From assembly GCA_023213395.1 (NCBI GenBank), contig CM041465.1, positions 205,041,741-205,105,740 on the forward strand: a DNA stretch of 64,000 nucleotides. Reading direction: 5' to 3'. The translations under genes and the position numbers were made by a program. Positions 45,703 to 57,225 of this stretch are shown here, piece after piece; the first letter of the stretch is position 1; every line of letters begins with the position of its first letter. The DNA is from Cycas panzhihuaensis (taxonomy: Eukaryota; Cycadophyta). The notes under the pieces are model-generated. The model was not told the DNA's origin, made no database searches, and saw nothing but the letters and a program-made list of their open reading frames with translations.

Positions 45703-46330
45703 TAACTTTCAAAGTAGAATATGAGTCAAAGATGAGGATCACATATGGGCTTCTCAGTATGTCAATCAGTGGGAGCATCATCATGTATATTAAGAGAATA
45801 GTGACACCAAATCATATGTGGGACATAATGGTGAATTATTTGAACACAAGGATGATGTAAGTGTTATTAATATATGGAGTTAATTATATACTTTGAAGAT
45901 GACAAAGAATGTTATAGACTATGTTATACATATAAGTTTCATTTAGGATTAGTTGATGACCATAGGCAAAACAATCATTAATTTAGAGATTATCACATAC
46001 ATACTGATAAGTTTACTGCCTTAGCATGAAAATTTCACCATCACTCTCACTTTGGTAGATAAATTATCCATACTTACAATAGGATTTTTGTAATCTCTAT
46101 TTATGGAATTTGAGTATAAGTTGAAGTACATGTTTAGTGAATCATCTCGAGTGCTATCGTCTAGATCAAAAAGGAAGAAGATATATGTTCCATATAAAAA
46201 TATACTTTTTGAACCCACACTTTAGAAGGATAAACTAGTAGGCTTACAAGGATAATATAAGCCAAAGTGCTACTATTATAGTAAATTGGGCCACATCGAG
46301 AAAGACTATTAGGAATAATGACATCAACAA
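45703..46330 (+). pseudogene. Copia gag of element D (broken), with CCHC remnant
   Basis: Downstream of H2 the frame shows copia gag features: LLSSLP-like LHILISLPKHENFTITLTLV, DKLSILTIGFL, KLKYMFSES and the zinc knuckle CYYCSKLGHIEKDY (C-x2-C-x4-H-x4-C with the last Cys now Tyr) at about 46268-46310. A run of (aat/aac) repeats follows (46330-46395). Multiple stops. The N-terminal half of gag must lie on the other side of H2 but is not recognisable. Confidence 0.75.
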
Positions 46331-46479
46331 TGAAAGCAATATTAATAACAATAATAACTCTAATATTATAAATAACAACAACAATAATAATGACTACCTA
46401 TACAATGTATTCATGTCAAAGATACAACAAATAACTTGCAAAAGTTTCATAATGATTATTTGTTGTAGTTTACAAAATG

Positions 46480-47620
46480 GGAATAGATGAATAAGATATA
46501 TAGTTCATTAATTTTTTAGATGTTGGAAGCAAATCAAAAGGTTACCATCAATGGTGATATTGACTTAGAGGCCATAGCAGTAGGGAGAGTGCTAATAACT
46601 ATGCCAAATAGTGATTTATAATATCTAGATAATGTGTTATATGTACTGAACTTGAAGGAAAATCTTATTTTTATAGGGGAGATAGAATAATAGGATATGA
46701 ATATAATATTTGCTTGAGGATAGTGTATAGTTTAAGATAAACAAAATAATGGTATAATTAAGGGTATTAGGGAAACTAATTTGTATAAACTAGAAGGATA
46801 TGCTTATGTACAAAGGGTGTTCCTATTTGTATCCCTTAAATAGAATCTATAACATGGATGCATAGGTCATGTGAACTACACTGGTTTTAATTGATATATA
46901 AGTTAAAAATGGTACATGGTCTTCCCATGATAGATAATTAAGGTTGCTTGTATGAACCGTGTGTATTTAAAAAATAACATAAATAGTCTTTCTCAAAGAA
47001 GAAAGGTATGGAGAGCAAAGAAGAAGCTAGGATTAGTTCACTTAGATATTTGTGGACCAATGCTTGATGTCTTGTTAGGTAGAATAAAATATTTCATTAC
47101 CTTCATTAAAGACTTTTCACAAAAAGTTTAGGATTTTCCACTAAAGAAAAATCATAAACATTCATCTATTTTATACAATTCAAAGAGATGGTAGAAAATA
47201 AATGTGGTTTAAAGATTAAGGTCTTGTGAATTGATAATAGAGGAGAATACACCTCAAATGAATTTACGCAATTTCACAAGGATCATGAGATTAAAAGGCA
47301 CTTTGCTATGATTTATACACCTTAATAAAATGGGGTTATTGAAAGAATGAATAGAACTCTAGTTAGAAAGAGAAAAGCCATGATGTGAGGCAAGGATGTA
47401 TCAAATTACTTATGGGTAGAAGTTGTAAATATAACTACTTATCTAATTAACAAAATAACTACCAAGGCTGTTAAAAGTATGACACTTGAGAGAGCTTAGT
47501 TAGGAAGAAAGCTAACTGTAAGTCATCTTAGAATTTTTGGACGTATAATATATATGTACATTCATAAGGAGAAACAATAAAAGTTAGATGACAAAGCACA
47601 AAATGCATCCTTATTAGGTA
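46480..47620 (+). pseudogene. Copia protease-integrase of D (broken)
   Basis: VLITMPNSDL and YLDNVLYVLNLKENLIFIGE near 46590-46680 are the end of the copia protease/linker. Integrase follows: a pre-integrase region near 46850-46960, LDICGP-like DICGPM at about 47045, IDNRGEYTSNEFTQFHKDHE (second Asp retained), TP-stop-stop-NGVIERMNRT (two Gln to stop, Glu retained), VVNITTYLINKITTKAV and SHLRIFG. Inactive. Confidence 0.82.
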
Positions 47621-47989
47621 TTTTGAGAAGAGCAAAGCATATAGAGTATATGAGGTATCAACTTAAAAAGTTCACATAACTCATGATATGATCTTTTAGG
47701 AAGATGGAACTTAAGATGTTAATCCAACAAATATAGAGGACTAGGTTGAGGAGCCATATGAATGTAATTCTTCACATGATATTATCTAGCAAGAGTTTAA
47801 ACCTTTCAATATTGGTGAAGTAGTTGAAATAGAATCATTTTAATTTTTAGATGTTGATTTTGAGTTGAAGACACCCAGGCCAAGGAAGTTATCACCTTCT
47901 TCATCATCAAAGAAACTTCCAAAATGGTATTTAAAAACCATAGAGGATGCTAAGTAAATACTACTAGAATCTAAGGGAAAGTGAAAATG

Positions 47990-49230
47990 AAAAATATAAC
48001 CCTATGATAATACAAATATGGCCTTAATGGTAAGTGTATTAAATGCTAATAAACCATCCAAAACTAAAGAATCATTAAAAGAGAAGAAGTGGCATGACAT
48101 TATGGAATTTAAAATCCAAGAAGTTAAGAAAAACTAAACATAGGATTTGGTAGAATTGCCTACAACTAAGTAAGTAATTAGATACAAGTGAATCTATAGA
48201 ATTAACTTCAAATATGATAGATTTATATACAGGTATAATACACAAGTTGTTGCTAAGGGTTTCAAGTAACAAGAAGGGATCAACTACAAAGAGACATTCA
48301 CTCATATTATAAAGATGAATACCATTTAAATCATTAAGGTGATAACTACATAATTCAATTGGCAACTACACCAAATGGATATAAATAATATATTTATGAA
48401 TGAAAAGCTAAATGAAGAAGTCTATATAGAGAAGTCACTTGGCTTTGTTAAAAAAGGCTATAAGCATTTGGTATGCTAACCAGGGAAGGCCATATACAAC
48501 TTAAAATAGGCTCCTAGAGCTTGGTATAAGAGTTAGAGTATGCCAGAGGCCTAAACATGTCTTCATTCCATATGCCAATTATACTTGGGAAATTGTGAAA
48601 AAATTCATAATGAAAGAATATAAATTTATACCTACCCACATGGGGAGATGTTTTAGATTGACAACAAAAGATGCTAGAGTAGATATAGATGCTACATTAC
48701 ATAGGCAATTGGTGGTAAGTCTGATATATTTGATATTTACCATACTTGACATATCTTGTGCAGTTAGAATAATAGTGTTCAAATTTATGGAATCACCAAA
48801 GCAAGGACATTAGAAAGCAACAAAGAGAATCCTTAAATACTTAAAAGGGACAATATAATATGGACTTAAATTTGAGTACAATGATAATTTTAAGTTGATA
48901 AGATTCATAGATATTGATTGGATTAGATGTAAAAATATTAGAATATAAAATTTTGGATATTGTTTTAGTATGGGTTTAATTATAGTTACATGGAGAAACA
49001 AAAAGCAATCAAATATTACTTTATCCTCTACTAAAGTAGGCTATGAGGTAATTGTAGTAGTTATAATAACTATTTATTTACATTATATTTTGGAAGAATA
49101 AAGATGGTGTAATAAAGTTAATTTAGAAAGGTATAATAAAGATGGTATACACGCCTATAGAAGAATAACTAGTTGGCATCTTTACTAAACCTTTGACATA
49201 TAATAAAATTTAGACTCTAAAGGATGGTTT
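47990..49230 (+). pseudogene. Copia RT-RNase H of D (broken, internally deleted)
   Basis: RT: KKWHDIMEFKIQEVKKN, TTK-VIRYK, YNTQVVAKGFK, EGINYKETFTHI, QLHQMDINNIFMNEKLNEEV, YIEKSLGFVKKGYKHLVC and APRAWY (to about 48530). The YVDD box and the palm after it are missing, so 48540-48600 probably marks a deletion. RNase H: VVSLIYLIFTILDISCAV, KATKRILKYLKGTI, WRNKKQSNITLSSTKVGYE. Frame is broken repeatedly. Confidence 0.8.
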
Positions 49231-49258
49231 AGGTGTTAGAAGAAATGAAATAAACATT

Positions 49259-49267
49259 AAGGGGAAA
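49259..49267 (+). other. Polypurine tract of D
   Basis: aaggggaaa, six bases before the 3' LTR start at 49274. Confidence 0.7.
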
Positions 49268-49497
49268 TACTAATGTTTGTTTTAAGGAGTCATGGGTGCC
49301 TCCTCACCTTAATTTTTATATTATAATATCAGGATTATAATTATATAAAAATGATAAGTCAATGGGAGGTTACAACTTACACCTCACAACTGTCAAATTA
49401 AATAGAAATGTTATTTTTGTAACTATTAGGTTAAATTGATATAGATCATTTCTACTAGTTAAATAGTAAGTGAAGAGAATGAAGTAAGGTTCCTTGA

Positions 49498-50142
49498 TGT
49501 TGAGAATAGAAGGTCCAACCCTCTAAGAACCACTAAGATCTATTATTTTCTTACAACTAGTTACATAAATGAAACATACAAAATTACATGCAAGTTCTTA
49601 AAACCAGAGATTATACAGTAACAAGACAATGAAAGCCAAACATCACATGTGCACCCAATATAATGTGGTAAAACCCTAGCAGTGTGCTAGGGAAACATCC
49701 ACATAGGAAAGGTAGTGATTTTTATTGCTGCAGAATGGAGAAAATAGTATATCACAGATATAGAGTGCTCTCTGAAACAACAATCAGCCACCGCCCTCTT
49801 CACAATACATTGCATAACATTACAACATAATAAGAAAAGCCCTAAAATGGGCTATATGAGAGGACATCCAAGACCTAAAATCTCAACCGTAGAATCTAGG
49901 GTATTTTCATTGTACGACCCTGATTCTCTTTACACTTTAATATGGTTTACATGGTTAATTTTTAGGTCGGGGGCTATCACCCCTGAACCCCCTTCTAGCA
50001 AGGGGTGTTCCACAACCCCGCACCCCCCAGCCAAGGGGGGCTCTCGCCCCCCTTGGAACTCCCCGAGAAAGATTAGGGGGGGAAACCATGCCAAAAACAG
50101 GCCATAATTTTAGGCCTATAATTGTTGTCACAATACCCAACA
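49498..50142. mobile_element. Solo LTR (645 bp), young
   Basis: Starts TGTTGAGAATAGAAGGTCCA and ends caatacccaaca, flanked by a perfect duplication cttga (49493-49497 and 50143-50147). There is no internal region, so it is a solo LTR formed by LTR-LTR recombination. The right third is GC-rich and retains CpG, unlike older insertions around it. It belongs to a family with no other copy in the window. The strand is not determined. Open frames across it are not genes. Confidence 0.9.
50031..50056. repeat. Perfect GC-rich hairpin in the solo LTR
   Basis: CCAAGGGGGGC (50031-50041), loop TCTC, GCCCCCCTTGG (50046-50056): 11 paired bases, 4-base loop. It lies in a C/G-run-rich zone that could include the LTR's polyadenylation or R-region signal. 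Confidence 0.9.
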
Positions 50143-50267
50143 CTTGATTTAATGTAATATATAATTATTGTTGAATAGAGATTTATCAAAAAATTTAAGA
50201 ATTAATTTCAAGGTTTTAGTAGCAGATCTTTTTAATCAATGTCTTCAGTGAATGCCTTATTGTTGCA

Positions 50268-50807
50268 TCCCTCTCCCTCCTCCTAGAATATATATTATAG
50301 AAGTATCAAAATTCGTAACCACTCCTTTTCATTATGTCTCTTTATAAATAAATGAATTAACCCTTAATGTTGATTTAGTCCTTTACTTAATTCAATCTTC
50401 ATTTCCTTCTTTTAAAGGGAATTAGGTATGTGATATTACTTAACTTAAAAAACTATATATTTTAAAGTTTGCTTAATAAAGTGACATGCACCAACCCTTT
50501 GTTTACAAATTTGATTAATCACGTTTATTTATAACACTTTGAGGAGCATATTATGACTAATAAATTAATCATAAATGTTGATAATTGCTAGCTATATAAT
50601 TGGTCATTTAATCAATTAGCTTAGGATGGCTTAACTAGGTATCAAACTTACTTAAGAGGCTTAGCCTATTATAGATAAGGCTTTGAAAAGTTATTTTGAT
50701 GATATATCAGTTATAATAGATAGAGGCTTTTATTAGGAATGCATTATATTTATTGGATTTGTATTTATTATAGCTATTTAAAATTAAATAATAAGCGGCA
50801 AAAATCA
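50268..50807. other. Unassigned AT-rich DNA
   Basis: Separates elements D and E; no repeat or frame recognised. Confidence 0.5.
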
Positions 50808-51125
50808 TAGGATACCACTTCTTTAATGATAATAACACACTAGCATAATGCCCAAATAATACTAAAAAAAAGAGTATTTGTATTTCAATATCCTTCGAGG
50901 GGGAAACCTCCCAATTACATATAATAACAATGATATTTAAGAACTACACTATAAGGATTACATAAATAAATATAGGGCTCTATGACTACTATATAACCTC
51001 CTACTAACATATGTGGGATATTAAGAAGAGAGAAAAAAAGAAGAAATAGAAGGTATAAGAGAGGATAAGAGAGAGAAGAAATAGAAGATATAAGAGAAGG
51101 TAAGTTAGGGGTTGGATCCCTAACA
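50808..51125 (-). repeat. 3' LTR of E (left copy)
   Basis: On the minus strand it begins TGTTAGGGATCCAACCCCTA, directly after the polypurine tract. A purine-rich duplication (agagagaagaaatagaag..ataagag) is inside, and also in the right copy. Confidence 0.87.
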
Positions 51126-51140
51126 AGTCTTCCCCTTTAA
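51126..51140 (-). other. Polypurine tract of E
   Basis: Minus strand tttaaaggggaagact abuts the LTR start. Confidence 0.82.
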
Positions 51141-51146
51141 AAAAAC

Positions 51147-51290
51147 TTTGCCCTCAAATCTAGTTGATCTTAGGATGGTTGCTCATTCTCCTAGGTTATA
51201 TCTTATTGTGGAAGTTATTTCCATTTAATTTAATATTCAATGATTTACCTAGATCATAGATGCCGGATTCTTTTATTGATGATACATTTT
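51147..51290 (-). pseudogene. Chromodomain of E integrase C-terminus (broken)
   Basis: The minus strand reads KRIRHL-stop-SR, IIEY-stop-IKWK, LPQ, DIT-stop-ENEQPS and ends in LDLRAK. Filling in the decayed positions gives the chromodomain pattern R.R.LRSR.I.EYLIKWK.LP..DATWE.E. It would tether integration to modified histone tails. It lies within a few bases of the polypurine tract, as in chromoviruses. Confidence 0.75.
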
Positions 51291-51349
51291 AGAATGAGTT
51301 GAAGTTGCCCCTTCTGATTTAATATAGGTAATTTGGTTTGAACTTGTAC

Positions 51350-52400
51350 CTACTACCCAATTACCCTCTTCATATATGAAACATGAAAGATATTATAAAT
51401 CCTTGATGGTCGTGGTAAGTCTAAGGTATATATGACTTTACCATTCTTTTTAAGAATTTTGTAAATCCCATAAAATTGAGATTATAATTTATGCTACCCA
51501 TCCCTTTTAAGAGATGACTACTTGTATAATTATAACTATCATTATACCCAATAACCTGGTTAAAATGCTTATTTACTTCACCCTTTATCTGCTTATTATT
51601 TCATTCTATTTTGTTCAAGGTTTAGATTATCCTTAAGTAGCTTGAGAATCTCTGTTATTTGATGGATGTGATCCTCAACTACTTGAACCTTAGAACTAGT
51701 TATAACATAATTCTTAAGTATGGGTGGTTCATAGCTATATAATGCTTATAACATATTCATTCCTGCTAATTCATGTTAGGTTGTATTATGCCACCATTCT
51801 ACTAAAGGAAGCTAATGATATCACTAGCCTTGCTCATCTAAAGTATAACAATGAAGTTATCCATTAAGGCACTTATTTACCACCCTAGTTTGACCATCTA
51901 TTTTTAGATGTTAGGATGAGCTCATTGTTAGTTTGATACTAACCAAATAGAAGACTTATATCCAGAAGTTATTAGTGAACTTAGGGTTCTGATCATTGAA
52001 TATATATTTGGGCATGCCATATAACCTGTGTATATCATTTAAAAAGATCTCAACAGTTTGCTTTGCCTTATATGTGGCTTGGATGCCACATAAATAAGTA
52101 TATTTAGTGAGATTATCAACAACCACTAGTATAACATCTTTTCCTTTTGACTTGGACAAACCTATGGTGAAGTCTATGGAAATTTATTCTCATCATTGAT
52201 TTAGTATAGGAAGGTATTATTGCATTCTTGGGGATTTGATTATTTCTATCTTATGTCATTGATAAATTTCACATGAGGAAACATATCACTTTACATTCCA
52301 TTTTTAACCCTTCTAAAAGAAAGATTGTTTTAAGCAGTCATGTGTCTGTAGGAAACGTAAGTGACCTACTATTAGGGAGGCATGTGTGTCATGAAAAATT
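51350..52400 (-). pseudogene. Ty3/gypsy integrase of E (broken)
   Basis: The best stretch, 52159-51956, reads MSKSKGKDVILVVVDNLTKY, then YKAKQTVEIFLNDIHRLYGM and PKYIFNDQNPKFTNNFW, which contain the first and second catalytic Asp of the DDE triad. Zinc-binding residues and the Glu lie in decayed flanks. The family resemblance (LPKS.GKDVI.VVVDRLTKY) is strong. Confidence 0.87.
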
Positions 52401-52418
52401 TGCTCCTTGAGACTAGTG

Positions 52419-52424
52419 TATGTA

Positions 52425-52457
<33 letters not shown>

Positions 52458-52458
52458 C
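52419..52458. repeat. Short (TG)n(TA)n microsatellite
   Basis: tgtatgtatgtgtgtgtgtg followed by tatatatatatata. It lies inside the integrase region of E, so it expanded after the frame had decayed. Confidence 0.9.
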
Positions 52459-52599
52459 CTATTCTTATACTAGAGAATATTTATGGACCATCTGTAGTGG
52501 GTTGAGTACCCTACCTTAACTTGATGGTCTTAAATGATTTGCTTTGTAAAGGGGTCCTAATCCCATTCTTGCTTCATGAATGCTATCCAAGAGGAATTG

Positions 52600-53930
52600 A
52601 CCATGGTAATGGAATATAGTGTAGAGCCTTCTTCCTTATGAGATAAAGCATCGACTATTATATTATCCTTTCCTTTTTTATATATGTTTTCAAAGTCAAA
52701 ACCTTGTATTTTGGTGACTCATTTTTGTTGTTCCTTAGATGCTATCTATTAAGATAAAAAATATTTTAAGTTGTTATGGTTTATTTTAATTTAGACATAT
52801 GTCCCCAATAAATATTATTATCATTTCGTAACTACATAGAGAATTGATAATATGTCCTTCTTATAGGTGGATTTAACTTGATCCCTGAGTTTAAGTTGAT
52901 GACTTTTAAAGGCTAAAGGTTTCCCTTCTTACATTAAGACTACTTTAATACCTTTTCCTTATGTATTGTATTTAATGGTGAAGGTCTTTGTAAAGTTTAG
53001 TGTTGTGAGGACTAGAGTGGTAGTTAAAGCCACCTTTAGTTATTTAAATTCTTTAAAGGCATTATCATTCCAATGAAAATAATCCTTTTATAATAGGTTG
53101 ATTAAAGGAGAAGTAATCCTTGTATAACCCTGAATAAACTTTTAATAATACCCTGTGATTCCTTAGAATCCATGAAGGCCCTTAATGTTTTTGGGTTTAG
53201 GCTAGTTTGTGATAACTATAATTTTCTTAAGATCCACCTTGACTCCTTCTTAGGAGATAATATAGCCCAAATATTCTTTTTCTATTTGCCTCAATTAACA
53301 CTTTGATTTTTTTGGCATAGAGATGGTTGTCTACAAGCACCTGTGATGCCTTATCAACATCCTAAAGATGGTCTTCCCAAGTATGACTGAAGATTAGAAT
53401 GTCATCAAAGAAGACTGACATGAATTTTTTTAAGTAAGTTTGAAGGAGTTTATTCATGAGGGCTTGAAAGGTGACTGGGGCATTAGTCAAGTCAAAGGAT
53501 ATGACTAAAAATTCATAATGTTCTTTGTGTGTAAAAAATTCTATATTGTAAATATCCTATGTCTTAATGTCTTAATCTTAATTTGATGGTATCTTGACTA
53601 TAGGTCTAATGATGTGAAGAATATTGCTCTATGAAGCTCATCTAAGAGTTCATCGATGACTAGTATAGGAATTTTATCCTTGATAGTTATCTTATTGAGC
53701 TCACAGTAGTCTATGTACATGTGAAATGAGCCATCATTTTTTCTCACTAAAATCATTGGAGTATAAAAGGTACTTTTACTTTTCCTAATAGTACTAACAT
53801 TAAGGAGTTCTTGAACTAACTATTCAATTTCATTCTTTTACTAGTAAAGGTATTGATATAGTTGAATATATGGAGAATTATTTCTAGGTATGAGGTCAAT
53901 GCCATGATGTTGGTCACGTGTTGGGGGAAG
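52600..53930 (-). pseudogene. Ty3/gypsy reverse transcriptase-RNase H of E (broken)
   Basis: Leftward from about 53930: PYIQLYQYLY, IE-LVQELLNVSTIRKSKST, FYTPMILVRKNDGSFHMYID, YCELNKITIKDKIPI, IDELLDELHRAIFFTSLDL and RYHQIKI (motifs 1-3), then the segment ALMNKLLQTYLKKFMS with VFFDDILIFS at about 53420-53385, the YVDD box as FFDD. RNase H follows but is poorly preserved. Inactive. Confidence 0.87.
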
Positions 53931-54299
53931 ACCTTAAGAAATATCCTGAAAGACCTAGTTGTGGTGGTGAAGTACTAATTTTAAGTCATTTAGAATACCA
54001 TCATCTTAGAGAATGTCCCCTTTAATTAAAAGTTTCTGACCTTCTAGACCATAACATTTGGCAATAATCCTTGTACCACCTCTTTTAATGAGACTCTCCA
54101 TATGGTTTGAGATGATGGTTTAGATTAGGAGAGGAATGATCCCATTCAATTAATAGTTGATTCCTTTAGAAGTAAATCAGATGAAGAGCTCTTACATATT
54201 TAATTGAATGGTCCTTAGTGGTTTGAGCCATTATACCCCTAGTACAACATCAACTCCTATAATAAGAATGGCATATATAGAAGTAGAGAGTTAATAGTC

Positions 54300-54480
54300 A
54301 CCCATTTGTAATTTGATATTGTGGAATTTTTCCCTATAAGAGAGTGTCCTTCCATTAGCCATCATAACTTAAAAACTTTTAATAAAGATATAGAAAATGA
54401 TTGAGTTCTTTCACAAGTTTATGATTAATAAAATTGTGGGTGCTTGTAGAATCTATGAGGATGACTACTTCCCATTTCTT
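54300..54480 (-). pseudogene. Aspartic protease of E (broken)
   Basis: The minus strand reads VVILIDSTSTHNFINHKLVK, the classic LIDSGSTHNFI active-site motif of plant gypsy retropepsins with the Gly changed to Thr. The opposite-strand open frame at 54397-54645 is its shadow. Confidence 0.83.
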
Positions 54481-54739
54481 AACATACCCAATAAGTTTGA
54501 GTGTTTATGGGGCCACAATTCTAGAAGGGCATATACTAATATAGTAGTGTATCTTTGTATTCCTCCTTGGGTGGGTGACAATCATTATTTTTTAGCTCTA
54601 AAGGGATTTCTTGTATTAGTTTGTCATTTTGGACATCCTCAATGATAAATAAGCATCATTTAGGACACTTATATTCTTTGTTCTACTTTTGATTGAAATG
54701 AAAACATAATCCTTTCAATTATTTTTTATCTATCTCTTG

Positions 54740-55330
54740 GGAAGTCATTCACCACACACTAAGAACCTAACATTGTGGTCACTTTTCTGATAATGTTCAT
54801 AGAAAGGGTTATGATATCTTATTTTTCACTTCAATATATTAAGCAAAATCAATAGCCAAAAAGATGTTATTAGGTTTTAAGAGTTGAAACTTATGTCTGA
54901 TGTTATCTCGTAATCCACTAATGTATAACTCAAGTAATTTATCCTAATAGAGACCATTAATCCTTATGGAGAGACATTGGTATTCTACCATATAAGCTAA
55001 AATAGTTCCCTCCTATCTAACTTTAGCTAATTAGTTGAAGTGGTCATGATCCAAAATACTATCATATTGAGCTATAAGTTCCTTGACAAAACCCTCCCAT
55101 TGATAACTAGGCCCACTAATGATTTTCATAACTCATTAGTACCATTAGTAGGGTTTAGTTTCCATATGCAGAGAGGCAAGAAGGATCTTCTTGTTAACTA
55201 AAACCTGGTGAAAAGAAAAATATTGTTCCAATTAGGTGACCTAGATATGCACATCTATGCCATTGAATTTCTTAATTTTCACCTTAAGAAAGAAGTTAGG
55301 ATCGAAGCATCTATTGTCATTATCTTCATC
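54740..55330 (-). pseudogene. Gag of E (broken)
   Basis: Minus-strand pieces: LEQYFSFHQVLVNKKILLAS, SYQWEGFVKELIAQY, QLAKVRQEGTILAYMVEYQC and LYISGLRDNIRHKFQLLKP. These match Retrotrans_gag (W..F...L...F.....L..L.Q.GS...Y...F..L......L...F..GL). The zinc knuckle is not clear. Confidence 0.78.
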
Positions 55331-56907
55331 TTTCTTATTCAAGTGACCCTCACATGTGTGAGTTGTGTAAATAAGTTTTAATCTTTTTTTTAGACTTGTG
55401 ATGGTTGTCTTCTTCTTTAGAAAGTTTCATAGTTATGAGTTCTAACATTACCCTTTATAATTTTTTATTGAAGTCAATTTGGATTTATAACATATCTCCT
55501 TAAAGTTATGTGATAACATCATTAAGATCTTGAGTCAATTTAGGGTTTACCTTAAGGGTCATTTATTTGCCAAACCTAAGTTGAATCCTAGTTGGTAAAT
55601 ATGAATGAAAGGACTTTGATGGGGTGTCTATAAACTATTATCCCTAATATTTTACAATGAGGCAATATGATTTCTATTTTTCTTTTTTTAATTTAAAAAT
55701 ATATATATGTATATATTTATAATTAGATTTGAAACTCTATTTTAAGTTCAAAAGTAAAAGGGGGTTAGGGCAATTTGGCTACAAAATGAGGAGTATATGA
55801 GATTATAAATTTTTGGGCCTCCTAGTTAGGTTCCAACCCTTATAAAGTAAAATTCTTCTACTTTCATAAAATATTGGTAATGTAGCCAAAGAGGATTTTT
55901 AGTCCCAAATTATGAGAAGATTCTATTCCTAAAATTTAGAGGAAAATCAACTTATCAGTGATGAGTTATAATTTAGAGAAGAAAAAATAGAATTTGGAAA
56001 ATTTTAAGAATTCAATATAAAATTTGAGTAGGAGTCATCGAGGGAGCTTTCGTGTGGAATGATGTTCTGGATGGTCCTCCAAAGTTTAAAATGAAGTTGA
56101 GCTCTTGGTAGTGAGATATCTCATTTTTAGTAAAAATTTTTAGATTTTTTTTAAGTCACTTATAATCAACTAACTAACTAACTGACTACTTGTACATGAA
56201 TTGATGATAAACTAGCTAAACATACTAGGCTTTATAGACTGATGATGATTGGTGCATAGACTAACTAGATGCATATAGATCACTTATAGACTAACCAAGT
56301 ATACTAGGTCTAGGATTGTCTACTTTGTAGGCCCTCTAATATACTGATCCTAGCCATAAATAATATTAACTTATATAGGCTAATACTTTACTCTACAATT
56401 GTAGTACCTTGTCTTTAGAATACATGGAGAGTAACTTCTTTGGGCTAATTATTTACCAATATACTATAAATTATAGATGGCCAATAGGTTTCCTATGATT
56501 ATCTATACTAAGAAAGCCTACCTAGGGGTCCTCTTATATACCCATAGATATGCAGAGGTGTAAACATAGTTTTGTCTAAAGTTTAGTTTAGGAATATGAT
56601 CTTTAGTCCTTCATGGAGAGGGCTAAAAAACCATGATGCACTTATCCCAAAATAATAGTTCCTTATGATATTTATAGACCCTCATCATATGGTCTCTATC
56701 TAAATATAAAGGAAAATTGCCCAGTGAAAGTGTCAGAGTAGTTACCTAATTATAATGTTGTTTAGCCCCAAAAAGTAGAAGTAACTTGGTAAAGATTTAA
56801 AGTAAGAATAAATACTAATAGGAATAAAAATTAATAGAAAAAAATTAACTATTCAATACCTTCAACTCTCCTACAAGTTGTGGATTGACTACTCTAACAT
56901 TACTTGG
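55331..56907 (-). other. Gag N-terminus and leader of E
   Basis: No domain preserved. Between 56160 and 56300 repeated actaactaactg / gactaactagatg words occur. The primer site should be just left of 56908, but the sequence there (minus strand CCAAGTAATGTTAGAG) matches no familiar tRNA end. Confidence 0.45.
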
Positions 56908-57225
56908 TAGGATACCACTCCTTCAATGATAACAACACACTAACATATTGCACAGATAACACTAAAAGAGATAACTTGTATTCCAATACCCTTTAAGTGG
57001 GTAACCTCCTAATTATATATAATAGTAATGATATTTAAGATACTACACTTTAAGGATTATATGAATATATATAGGGCTCTATGGCCACTACACAACCTCC
57101 TACTAATATATGTGGTATATTAAGAAGAGAGAAGAAGTAGAAGAAATAGAAGATATAAGAGAGGATAAGAGAGAGAAGAAGTAGAAAATATAAGAGAAGA
57201 TAAGTTAGGGATTGGATACCTAATA
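56908..57225 (-). repeat. 5' LTR of E (right copy)
   Basis: Matches 50808-51125 along its length; ends ggatacctaata on the plus strand (TATTAGG start on the minus). Confidence 0.87.

Larger units (their letters stand above)
36475..50267 (+). mobile_element. Decayed Ty1/copia element D, split by H2 and a solo LTR
   Basis: The 5' LTR is 36475-36817 and the 3' LTR is 49274-49497 plus 50148-50267, interrupted by a solo LTR insertion. Shared blocks include tataatatnaggattataat and cattgcctt-type ends. A primer site TGGTATTAGAGCC follows the 5' LTR; gag, integrase, RT and RNase H (45703-49230) precede the polypurine tract aaggggaaa (49259-49267). H2 (38922-45697) lies in the 5' part. Five-base flanks (gttaa / tccct) do not match, so the TSD is lost or an end is misplaced. 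Confidence 0.87.
49274..50267 (+). repeat. 3' LTR of D, interrupted by a solo LTR
   Basis: Matches 36475-36817 from tgtttgttttaaggag to ...ccttattgttgca at about 50267. The copy breaks after gttccttga (49497) and resumes at 50143 with cttgatttaatgtaata; the element inserted between is bounded by the duplication cttga. Confidence 0.85.
50808..57225 (-). mobile_element. Chromodomain Ty3/gypsy element E, minus strand
   Basis: LTRs at 50808-51125 and 56908-57225 share taggataccact, gggctctatg and agagaggataagagagagaa. Leftward order from the right LTR: gag (about 55330-54740), protease (about 54480-54300), RT-RNase H (about 53930-52600), integrase (about 52400-51350), chromodomain (about 51290-51147), polypurine tract and 3' LTR. 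This order and the chromodomain identify a plant chromovirus. Frames are broken throughout. No matching five-base flank was found, so ends may be off by a few bases. Confidence 0.9.

Noticed and set aside
49847-50143. Opposing open frames with Pro/Gly/Arg-rich translations
   Set aside because: They fall inside the GC-rich part of a solo LTR bounded by a perfect TSD; the openness comes from base composition.
54397-54645. 82-codon plus-strand frame
   Set aside because: The opposite strand encodes the retropepsin motif of element E, so this is its shadow.
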